A stretch of DNA of 54,948 nt. Source: Saprospira grandis str. Lewin (GTDB lineage Bacteria > Bacteroidota > Bacteroidia > Chitinophagales > Saprospiraceae). Shown one piece after another: positions 44,207-50,775 of this stretch. Each line of letters starts with the position of its first letter. The first letter of the stretch is position 1. The stretch covers positions 1 to 54,948 of the forward strand of contig NC_016936.1 of assembly GCF_000250635.1 (NCBI RefSeq), in the 5' to 3' direction. The notes beneath the pieces are model-generated. The model searched no databases. It worked only from the letters and a program-made list of their open reading frames with translations, and was not told the DNA's origin. The position numbers were made by a program, and so were the translations under genes.

Positions 44207-44980
44207 ATGGAAGATAAGACGCAATTAGGAAAAGTAGAATTGACGGTAGAGAAAGGCGTGGCAAAAATTAGTTTTTACCATCCTGCACATAACTCTTTGC
44301 CTGGAAAGTTGCTGGCCAAATTGGCCAATACGATCACGGAAGTATCGGCTATGGAGGCGGTAAAACTGATTGTTTTGCAGAGTGAGGGCAATCGCACATT
44401 TTGTGCGGGAGCTAGCTTTGACGAATTGATTTCGATTAAGGATTTGGAGACCGGAAAAGCCTTTTTTATGGGTTTTGCCAATGTCATCAATGCTTGCCGC
44501 AAATCTTCAAAATTGATTATTGGCCGAGTACAGGGTAAAGCTGTAGGTGGCGGAGTTGGTTTGGCTTCTGCCTGTGATTATTGTTTTGCCACCAAATACG
44601 CCTCCGTAAAATTGAGCGAATTGGCCATTGGTATTGGTCCTTTTGTGGTAGGGCCAGCAGTAGAGCGCAAAGTTGGCCTATCTGCCTTTTCGCAAATGGC
44701 CATCAATGCCACCCAATGGTATTCGGCAGAATGGGCCAGAGAAAAAGGACTTTTTACGGAAGTATTTGAGAGCGCAGAATTGATGGATGAGGCCATCTTG
44801 AAATTGAGCTTCAACTTGTCCAATTCTAGCCCTGAGGCCATGCAAGAGCTCAAAGGAATTTGCTGGAAAGGCACCGAAAATTGGGATGAGCTTTTGGCAG
44901 AGCGAGCGGCCATTAGTGGGCGTTTGGTCCTTTCTGATTTTACGGTAAATGCCATCAATGACTTTAAGGCCAAGGCCTAA
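44207..44980 (+). CDS. Enoyl-CoA hydratase/isomerase family protein (PaaF-like position)
   Basis: 257-aa crotonase. Oxyanion-hole segment FCAGASFDEL and GKAVGGGVGLASACDY are normal. One Glu is kept (KLSELAIGIGP), but by my hand alignment to rat enoyl-CoA hydratase the second catalytic Glu is a Met (FSQMAINA). The Gly-Gly of PGAGG is replaced by GPFVVGP. So it may hydrate slowly or act as an isomerase. By position it could be PaaF (2,3-dehydroadipyl-CoA hydratase), but I leave the symbol open. paaY follows after 15 bp. Confidence 0.75.
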   Translation: MEDKTQLGKVELTVEKGVAKISFYHPAHNSLPGKLLAKLANTITEVSAMEAVKLIVLQSEGNRTFCAGASFDELISIKDLETGKAFFMGFANVINACRKSSKLIIGRVQGKAVGGGVGLASACDYCFATKYASVKLSELAIGIGPFVVGPAVERKVGLSAFSQMAINATQWYSAEWAREKGLFTEVFESAELMDEAILKLSFNLSNSSPEAMQELKGICWKGTENWDELLAERAAISGRLVLSDFTVNAINDFKAKA

Positions 44981-44995
44981 GCAAAAGCGAAAAAG

Positions 44996-45598
44996 ATGTT
45001 TTACGAGTTTAGAGGATACCGCCCGGTGGTGCATGAAACGGCTTTTGTGCATCCTCAGGCCAATGTAACGGGTAATGTGTTCATTGGGGCGCATTGTTAT
45101 ATTGGGCCAGGGGCTGTTTTGCGTGGAGATTGGGGCGAAATTCGCTTAGAGGATGGCTGCAATATTCAGGAAAACTGTGTGGTCCATATGTTTCCGGGCC
45201 GCTCGGCTTATTTTGGCGCTGGGGCGCATGTGGGACATGGAGCCATTATTCATGGGGCGCATTTGGAAGAAAATACCATGGTCGGTATGAATGCGGTTTT
45301 GATGGATGATGTTCGCCTAGGGGCCCATAGTATTGTGGGCGCTTTGAGTTTTTTAAAAGGCGAAATGCAGATTCCGCCTCGCTCTTTGGTGGTTGGAAAT
45401 CCGGCCAGAATTATCAAAGAGCTAAGCGATGAAATGATCGCTTGGAAGCGAAAAGGAACCGGACTTTACCAGCAATTGCCCAAAGATTGCCAAGAGAGTT
45501 TAAACGTTTGTGAGCCTCTACGGCAAGCAGAAGAAGGGCGGCCTGGCCGTCAAGCTTTTGCCGAATTTGAAAGCCTTAAGCGAACAAAGCGGAAATAA
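44996..45598 (+). CDS. paaY: PaaY-type hexapeptide-repeat (gamma-carbonic anhydrase fold) protein
   Basis: 200 aa with a left-handed beta-helix of hexapeptide repeats (ANVTGNVFIGAHCYIGPGAVLRGD...). Metal ligand His residues are in ENCVVHMFPG, GAHVGHGAIIHG. In characterised systems PaaY is a thioesterase that clears dead-end CoA esters. The C-terminus is extended and basic. It is the last gene before a strong terminator, closing the paa unit. Confidence 0.9.
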   Translation: MFYEFRGYRPVVHETAFVHPQANVTGNVFIGAHCYIGPGAVLRGDWGEIRLEDGCNIQENCVVHMFPGRSAYFGAGAHVGHGAIIHGAHLEENTMVGMNAVLMDDVRLGAHSIVGALSFLKGEMQIPPRSLVVGNPARIIKELSDEMIAWKRKGTGLYQQLPKDCQESLNVCEPLRQAEEGRPGRQAFAEFESLKRTKRK

Positions 45599-45601
45599 AT
45601 G

Positions 45602-45631
45602 AAAAAGCCCCTACAATTGTAGGGGCTTTTT
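45602..45631 (+). terminator. Terminator of the paa unit
   Basis: Perfect palindrome AAAAAGCCCCTACAA / TTGTAGGGGCTTTTT followed by more T and A. It begins 4 bp after the paaY stop codon and also faces the convergent XRE gene. Confidence 0.9.
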
Positions 45632-45636
45632 TATGG

Positions 45637-46005
45637 CTAAGTTGTTTCTGTTTCTCTAAAAGAGAATTGAATATCAATGTTTAATCCAGCTAAAATCTTT
45701 AAAAGAGAGGAGAATTGAATATCTGCCTTTTTATTTTCTACTCTTGAGATATAGCTTGCTTTTAGTCCTGTTTTTTCGGCTATATTTTCTTGCGTGAGCC
45801 CTGCCTGCTCCCTTATTTCTTTGATTAGCCCAAATATTTCCATGGCTTTGTCTTGACGAGCACTAATATTTTCGGCAGGAATTTCATTCATCTCCTCATT
45901 AAAATGCATAAGCAAACTAGCAGTGCTAAAATTTGCTCTTTCCTTTGTATTAGGAGCGCCATACTTTTGACTAATTAGTTCATTGACAGTAGTTATTTTC
46001 TTCAT
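45637..46005 (-). CDS. XRE-family HTH protein, orphan HigA-like
   Basis: 122 aa. The C-terminal half contains a Cro/CI helix-turn-helix, IREQAGLTQENIAEKTGLKASYISRVENKKADIQFSSLLKIL, then LNIDIQFSF. Such proteins are often antitoxins of HigBA type. I looked for a RelE/HigB partner upstream (46006-46170) and found none; that stretch only has short frames. So it may be an orphan antitoxin or a stand-alone regulator. It is convergent with paaY. Confidence 0.75.
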   Translation of the reverse strand: MKKITTVNELISQKYGAPNTKERANFSTASLLMHFNEEMNEIPAENISARQDKAMEIFGLIKEIREQAGLTQENIAEKTGLKASYISRVENKKADIQFSSLLKILAGLNIDIQFSFRETETT

Positions 46006-46078
46006 AGAATTTTATTTTTTGCTTGTTTGCAATAGCTATGTGCCTGTTATAATCTTTAGTTCCTTTTTTTGTCTAAAA

Positions 46079-46103
46079 TTTATTAGTCCCTCAACTTTTT
46101 CCT
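46079..46103 (-). repeat. 25-bp repeat shared with 19170-19194
   Basis: Exact inverted copy of the 25-bp sequence at 19170, 68 bp before type C element 20. The flanks do not match. Confidence 0.6.
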
Positions 46104-46170
46104 TTTAATAAAAAGAAGTGGAAAAGCCATTAAAGCTGCTTTTATAGGAGGGGAGCTAGCTGTATAATTT

Positions 46171-46294
46171 GGGGCCCGCGGCCAGCAAAGCTGGCCGCCG
46201 CTATGCTGCGCGGCTCGCAGGTCTGCTCGGCCCTGCAGCCGCCTTTGGCGGCTTGGGTCTGGCCCTTTGGGCCACCGCTGCGCAGCGCTGGGCC
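46171..46294 (+). repeat. GC element 20, type C, forward
   Basis: Type C copy and left arm of a composite (46171-46735). Stems are GGCCagcaaagctGGCC, AGCCGCCtttGGCGGCT and GGCCCtttGGGCC. The remaining stretches of 46006-46801 hold arrays and element 21 but no gene. Confidence 0.9.
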
Positions 46295-46465
46295 GCTCAT
46301 CCATTTTTTTCAGTCTATCTTTTCTCTTTGGCCGTCTTTTGATAAAAATTTTAAGCTGGTCAAGGCATTTTTTTAAGGCATGACTGCTCATCTTTTGTAC
46401 AAACTTTTGGTCCAATGGTTTCGGCTTTTAGTGCTAAATTCTTGATTTATAGGGGTTAATAGCAA

Positions 46466-46545
46466 TAAAGAAATCTTTAATTAAAGAAATAACGAAATAA
46501 AGATTCCGTTAAATAAAGAATTAAAGAAATAACGGAATCTTTATT
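46466..46545. repeat. Octamer array 9 (10 units)
   Basis: Ten units in the order TAAAGA, TCTTTA, TAAAGA, TAACGA, TAAAGA, CCGTTA, TAAAGA, TAAAGA, TAACGG, TCTTTA with 2-nt linkers. 46496-46511 and 46530-46545 form a perfect 16-bp stem. Same word order as arrays 1, 10 and 11. Confidence 0.92.
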
Positions 46546-46569
46546 GCCTACATGGACCAATTTTGCATC

Positions 46570-46735
46570 TAGAGGCGGCTTTGCCGCCTAGCTGTGGGTG
46601 TTCACCCACAGCATCGGCTGAGGGATGGGCAGCAGTGGCCCGAAGGGCCAGACCCAGGCGGCGCAGCCGCCGCAGGGCCGAGCAGACCTGCGAGCTGCGA
46701 CACAGCCCGACCCGCCCGCAGGGCGGGGCAGCCCC
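46570..46735 (-). repeat. GC element 21, type B, reverse
   Basis: Inverted type B copy and right arm of the composite. Extra hairpins GGCGGctttgCCGCC and CTGTGGGtgttcaCCCACAG are at its left. Core stems are GGCCCgaaGGGCC, GGCGGCgcaGCCGCC and CCGCCCgcaGGGCGG. Confidence 0.9.
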
Positions 46736-46801
46736 AAAAGAAAAAAGCCCTTCCCCAAAAAAGGAAGAGCTTTATAAACTGAGTATTTTGCTTGCCCTAA
46801 A

Positions 46802-47455
46802 TTAGGGAGTGGCTACGGCCAAAGAGGGAAAAATACCGGCCAAAATGGGGCGCAAACCGCTGAGGAAAAACTCTACGGCGATCACCATAACGATGAGGCC
46901 CATTAGGCGGAGCATAATTTTATTGCCCGTTTCGCCCAGCCATTTCGAGATAGTTGAAGAGGTATATAAAATGGCATAAGTGAGGGCTAGAATAAGGGCC
47001 ATACTGCCAATGAGAATAAATTTTTGAGCAATATTATCGGCATCCTGCATCAGGATGATCGAGTTGGTGATTGCGCCGGGGCCACAAATAAGCGGAATGG
47101 CCAGGGGCGTAATGGAAATATCGGTAACATAAGATTTTACCTCTTCCTCTCGGACCTTAATGCGGCCCAAGCGGGCTTGCAACATATCGGAGCCCATTTG
47201 GAAAAAGATGATTCCGCCCACAATGCGAAAAGCATTGGCCGAAATACCAAAAAAGGAAAACAAAAGCTGCCCAGAAAGAGCAAAGGCCAACATGGTTAGG
47301 AAGGCGGCAATGACGGCTTTTTTTGCTGTGGCCCGCTGCTGTTGTTTTGTCAATTCGCTGGTCATGGTCATAAAGACAGGCATTGTGCTTAGCGGATTGA
47401 CAATAGAAAAGTAGGAGGTGAAGGCCAAAAGGCCAAAAGCCAAGTTTTCGCTCAT
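46802..47455 (-). CDS. MarC-family integral membrane protein
   Basis: 217 aa with about six membrane helices. Family motifs are FSIVNPLSTMPVFMTMT near the N-terminus and DISITPLAIPLICGPGAITNSIILM in the middle. These repeats (NPxxxxP and PLAIPxxxGPGAI) define the MarC/UPF0056 group, whose transport role is not established. A TAnnTTTG box lies 46 bp upstream. It stands apart from its neighbours and is divergent from the Lrp gene. Confidence 0.9.
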   Translation of the reverse strand: MSENLAFGLLAFTSYFSIVNPLSTMPVFMTMTSELTKQQQRATAKKAVIAAFLTMLAFALSGQLLFSFFGISANAFRIVGGIIFFQMGSDMLQARLGRIKVREEEVKSYVTDISITPLAIPLICGPGAITNSIILMQDADNIAQKFILIGSMALILALTYAILYTSSTISKWLGETGNKIMLRLMGLIVMVIAVEFFLSGLRPILAGIFPSLAVATP

Positions 47456-47500
47456 TGTAGTTGTTTTTTATTGCGAATTAGTTGGATTTGTTTTGCGGGG

Positions 47501-47508
47501 CAAATCTA
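47501..47508 (-). promoter_or_regulatory. Candidate -7 box for the MarC gene
   Basis: CAAATCTA on the + strand reads TAGATTTG on the - strand, a perfect TAnnTTTG match, giving a leader of about 40 nt. No clear -33 TTTG was seen. Confidence 0.4.
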
Positions 47509-47668
47509 GAGCAGCGGACTAGATTTTTAGCGTTTTTTTCTGAAAAAAATCTATATTTAGAAAATTGAACTGCTAAACTACTTTTTAGCAGGAAATATTT
47601 TCTTTTACCTACTCAAAAAGGCCCTGCCAAAGTAATTTTCCCCTTATTTAAAGAAAACATTAAGCCGC

Positions 47669-48130
47669 ATGAAACTGGACCCCACTGATTTGAAGATTTT
47701 GCAACTTTTGCAAGCCGACGCCAAGTTAAGCATCAAAGAAATCTCGGCCGATTTGGGCCTGAGCAGCACGCCTGTCTACGAGCGCATCAAGCGCTTGGAA
47801 AAGCGAGGATATATTAAAGGTTATGTGGCCTTGGTCAATCGGCGAAAAGTAGAAATGGGCCTAATGGCCTTTCTCTCGGTCTCCCTAAAAGAGCATTCGC
47901 AAATGGCCCTACTCAAATTTGAGCAAGAGATCATAAAATTCCCTAAAGTGATGGAGTGTTATCATATTGCGGGACAATATGACTTCATCCTCAAGATTGT
48001 GGTCCGCGATATGCAAGATTATCACGACTTCACTTTTAATCGCTTAGCGGCCATGGATAATATTGGGCATGTGCAGACCGATTTTGTGATGAATGACATT
48101 AAGTACTCGACAGAAATCCCTTTAGATTAA
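47669..48130 (+). CDS. Lrp/AsnC-family transcription regulator
   Basis: 153 aa. The N-terminal HTH is LKILQLLQADAKLSIKEISADLGLSSTPVYERIKRLEKRGYIKGYVALV. The C-terminal RAM (ligand) domain has MECYHIAGQYDFILKIVVRDMQDYHDF. The asnC/lrp family senses amino acids or related ligands. The gene is the first of its direction and has no obvious operon partner. It may regulate neighbouring genes, but no operator was found. Confidence 0.92.
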   Translation: MKLDPTDLKILQLLQADAKLSIKEISADLGLSSTPVYERIKRLEKRGYIKGYVALVNRRKVEMGLMAFLSVSLKEHSQMALLKFEQEIIKFPKVMECYHIAGQYDFILKIVVRDMQDYHDFTFNRLAAMDNIGHVQTDFVMNDIKYSTEIPLD

Positions 48131-48264
48131 AACAATATGTTTTAAAAAAGGACCAGTATTTTTTTCAAGCAGCAACAACTTGCTGAAAACTAGGCTGTAA
48201 AGCGCTTTTAGCTTCTTTTTGGACCAACATACAGCAGAGCGATAGCGGCAAAAAGTTGGAATTT

Positions 48265-48297
48265 CTTGCGGAATTGAAACAAATTGTTTTAAATTTG
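48265..48297 (+). promoter_or_regulatory. Candidate promoter of the glucosaminidase gene
   Basis: TAAATTTG (48290-48297) matches TAnnTTTG perfectly. CTTG at 48265-48268 is a 3/4 match to -33 TTTG at 21-bp spacing. The start codon is 47 bp further. Confidence 0.45.
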
Positions 48298-48343
48298 TGT
48301 AGGAAATGGCAACTCATCTTGCTCACCAATCAAAACAATCGCT

Positions 48344-49258
48344 ATGCTTGAAAAAAATCTCAGCCTTTTGCGCCACAATATTGCTGTGGTCTGGAAAAAC
48401 CCCAAAAGCTTGCTCATTTATCCACGACAAATGAGCAGAAAAGCCAAATTTCAATGGGTAGTTTTAGGCAGTTTGGCCTTTTTGCTCTCTCAAAGAGAAC
48501 TGTCTTTTCAGTTATCTTTATCTGTACCCGAAGTTTTAGAAACTGGCCAAGCCGAATTGCCCCCAAGCACAGCTCGTCCACAACTTGCTGCAATACAAGC
48601 TGTTGCCAAGCCTTGGTGGAAACAGATTAAAGAAAAATCTAAAGACATTAGAGATAAACTCAATTTGGCCAATGCCGCAACTGCTGTAGGTGCCGCTTTG
48701 AGCACAGAACAACAAGCCGAGGCCGCCAAATATTCTAATTTGGGCTTTGTGCTCAATCCAACTTTACCCAAACGCTTGGGCGTATCGGCTGAAGTCGTTG
48801 CTTTTAAGACAAAAAAGTGTACAGATTATGTAGATAAATACGCCAAAATTGCTGTAGAAGAAATGGAGCTTTACGGTATACCCGCAAGTATTACTTTGGC
48901 TCAGGGTTTATTGGAAAGCAATGCCGGCGATAGCCGATTGGCCAAAAATGAAAACAATCATTTTGGCATCAAATGCAAGAAAAAATGTTTAGGCTGCCGA
49001 TGTGCTAACTATACCGACGACGATAAATATGATATGTTTCGCATTTTTGAATCGCCCTGGTACAGCTTTAGAGAACATAGCAAATTGCTACAAGGCAAAC
49101 GTTATAAGCACTTATTAAAACTAGAAATTACAGATTATAAAAACTGGGCCCGTGGCTTACAATCTGCTGGCTATGCGACCAATCCAAAATATGGCGTTAC
49201 CCTTATCGAAATTATAGAAAAACTGAACCTACAACGTTTTGACAAGGCTGCAAATTAG
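48344..49258 (+). CDS. Membrane-anchored glucosaminidase (FlgJ/LytD-like)
   Basis: 304 aa. There is a single membrane segment near residues 36-50 (FQWVVLGSLAFLLS), a linker with an Ala-rich stretch, and a C-terminal glucosaminidase domain (about 160-300). The domain shows YAKIAVEEMELYGIPASITLAQGLLESNAG, with Glu191 as expected acid catalyst, and FGIKCKKKCLGCRC, RIFESPWYSFREHSKLL. The four Cys in 211-220 (CKKKCLGCRC) are unusual and may form disulfides or bind metal. It likely trims peptidoglycan in the periplasm. A terminator follows. Confidence 0.9.
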   Translation: MLEKNLSLLRHNIAVVWKNPKSLLIYPRQMSRKAKFQWVVLGSLAFLLSQRELSFQLSLSVPEVLETGQAELPPSTARPQLAAIQAVAKPWWKQIKEKSKDIRDKLNLANAATAVGAALSTEQQAEAAKYSNLGFVLNPTLPKRLGVSAEVVAFKTKKCTDYVDKYAKIAVEEMELYGIPASITLAQGLLESNAGDSRLAKNENNHFGIKCKKKCLGCRCANYTDDDKYDMFRIFESPWYSFREHSKLLQGKRYKHLLKLEITDYKNWARGLQSAGYATNPKYGVTLIEIIEKLNLQRFDKAAN

Positions 49259-49286
49259 AGCTGCTGATTGTTAATTTTTCAAGCCG

Positions 49287-49320
49287 AAGGGCCCTAGATT
49301 TTTTCTAGGGCCCTTTTTTG
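49287..49320 (+). terminator. Terminator of the glucosaminidase gene
   Basis: Twelve-bp perfect stem AAGGGCCCTAGA / TCTAGGGCCCTT with a 5-nt T loop and six T residues. Confidence 0.9.
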
Positions 49321-49344
49321 TTGGTTTTCAACTACTTAGATCAA

Positions 49345-49424
49345 TAAAGAAATCTTTAATTAAAGATTTAACGAAATAAAGATTCCGTTAAATAAAGAAT
49401 TAAAGAAATAACGGAATCTTTATT
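49345..49424. repeat. Octamer array 10 (10 units), supplies the resolvase stop codon
   Basis: Ten units in the order of arrays 1, 9 and 11: TAAAGA, TCTTTA, TAAAGA, TAACGA, TAAAGA, CCGTTA, TAAAGA, TAAAGA, TAACGG, TCTTTA. 49375-49390 and 49409-49424 form a perfect 16-bp stem. It stands without flanking GC elements. The TTA at 49420-49422 is the stop codon of the resolvase gene on the - strand. Confidence 0.92.
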
Positions 49425-50085
49425 TTTTTGGTTCATCTTTTTTACGCCAGCCCTTTTGTTTGAGCCATCGATTGAGGTTGGAGGGGGTGGTTTTATAGCG
49501 GTCGGCAATATAACGTTGGCTGCTGCCCTGGGCCAAAAGCGCTTGAATTTCGGGCCAAAAAGGATCGAGTTTAGAGCGGCCGGGTCCTTTGGGGCGGCCC
49601 AAAGGCAGGCCCTTAGCTTTGCGTGCGGCCAGGGCTTCTTTGGTTCGCTGGGCAATCAGGTCGCGCTCAATTTCGGCGGCCATAGAAAAGACCAGGGCCA
49701 TAATTTTACTCTGCAAACTTTCGTCGAGTTGCCAGCCGCCCTTGACCGCATAAATCCGAATTCCTTTTTTGAGGGCCAATTGCAAGACCTCCATAATTTC
49801 CAACATCGAGCGGCCAATCCGAGAGAGCTCATTGACGATGATCGTATCGCCTTGCTCCAATTCTTCAATAATTTGGCCCAGCCAGCGCTCCCGCCAATTT
49901 TTTCGGCCCGATACTTTTTCGGCAATAAAAAAGACCTTGCCCAAATTTTTATCATTGGCCAAAAAGAGAATCTCGGCCTTATTTTTCTCTAAATTTTGTT
50001 CTTTTGTAGACACCCGCAGGTAGGCCAATGCCTTTGCGCCTTTTTGCTGCTTAAATTTTTGCCAAACGGCCTGATTTTCTGCCAT
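49420..50085 (-). CDS. Serine recombinase / resolvase
   Basis: 221 aa from the ATG at 50085. The N-terminal catalytic domain has ALAYLRVSTKEQ with nucleophile Ser26, then DTIIVNELSRIGRSMLEIMEVL with the Arg residues of the active site, and the long helix SMAAEIERDLIAQRTKEALAARKAKG. The C-terminal HTH is SQRYIADRYKTTPSNLNRWLKQKGW. This is the small resolvase/invertase type, suited to resolving plasmid multimers or inverting DNA. The stop codon lies inside octamer array 10. A 10-bp inverted repeat lies upstream and might be a recombination or operator site. Confidence 0.9.
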   Translation of the reverse strand: MAENQAVWQKFKQQKGAKALAYLRVSTKEQNLEKNKAEILFLANDKNLGKVFFIAEKVSGRKNWRERWLGQIIEELEQGDTIIVNELSRIGRSMLEIMEVLQLALKKGIRIYAVKGGWQLDESLQSKIMALVFSMAAEIERDLIAQRTKEALAARKAKGLPLGRPKGPGRSKLDPFWPEIQALLAQGSSQRYIADRYKTTPSNLNRWLKQKGWRKKDEPKK

Positions 50086-50167
50086 AATGCTGCTTTTGCT
50101 CCAAAATTCGCTAAAAACCATTAAAGCCCTAGTTTTTAGACAACTTTTATTGTTAATTTATCCGTGA

Positions 50168-50197
50168 ATTATTTTATCATTTTTATTATAAAATAAT
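50168..50197. repeat. Inverted repeat upstream of the resolvase gene
   Basis: ATTATTTTAT (50168-50177) and ATAAAATAAT (50188-50197) are exact inverted copies around a 10-bp spacer, 83 bp upstream of the resolvase start. It is a candidate res subsite or operator. Confidence 0.45.
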
Positions 50198-50227
50198 GGA
50201 GGGTTTTTAATGAATTTTTTTGGATTT

Positions 50228-50351
50228 GGGGCCCGCGGCCAGCTTTGCTGGCCGCCGCTATGCTTCGCGGCTCGCAGGTTTGCTCGGCCCTGCAGCCGCC
50301 TGTGGCGGCTTTGGTCTGGCCCTTCGGGCCACCGCTGCGCAGCGCTGGGCC
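50228..50351 (+). repeat. GC element 22, type C, forward
   Basis: Type C copy and left arm of a composite (50228-50759). Stems are GGCCagctttgctGGCC, GCCGCCtgtGGCGGC and GGCCCttcGGGCC. There is no gene in 50122-50775. Confidence 0.9.
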
Positions 50352-50450
50352 AAATAAACGCTTTGCGCTTTGGCCATTTTTTGTATAAAATTTTGGTCCA
50401 ATTGCTTCAACGCAAAAGCTAAACAGCTGATTTATAGCATTTAGCAGCAA

Positions 50451-50530
50451 TAAAGAAATCTTTGATTAAAGATTTAACGAAATAAAGATTCCGTTAAATA
50501 AAGAATTAAAGAAATAACGGAATCTTTATT
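50451..50530. repeat. Octamer array 11 (10 units)
   Basis: Same ten-word order as arrays 1, 9 and 10, with one base change in the second word (TCTTTG). 50481-50496 and 50515-50530 form a perfect 16-bp stem. Confidence 0.92.
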
Positions 50531-50554
50531 GCCGCCATGGACCAATTTTGCATC

Positions 50555-50759
50555 TAGAGGCGAGTTCATGAGGGCTTTAGCCCTCATTTATAAATCATCG
50601 CGAAGCGATAGCATTTTGCTGTGGGTTTCAACCCACAGTATCGGCTGAGGGATGGACAGCAGTGGCCGAAGGCCAGACCCAGCCGCCGAAGGCGGCGCAG
50701 GGCCGAGCGAACAGCGAGCTGCGATACAGCCCGACCCGCCCGCAGGGCGGGGCAGCCCC
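50555..50759 (-). repeat. GC element 23, type B, reverse
   Basis: Inverted type B copy, enlarged on its left by hairpins GAGGGctttagCCCTC, ATCGCgaaGCGAT and CTGTGGGtttcaaCCCACAG. The first two also occur, inverted, after element 3. Core stems are GGCCgaaGGCC, GCCGCCgaaGGCGGC and CCGCCCgcaGGGCGG. It ends 16 bp before the next gene. Confidence 0.9.
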
Positions 50760-50775
50760 AAAACATCAAAAAACT

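Noticed and set aside
46083-46415. Open frame of 110 codons on the - strand upstream of the XRE gene, considered as a HigB/RelE toxin
   Set aside because: Most of it is the translation of GC element 20, and the remainder shows no toxin motif.
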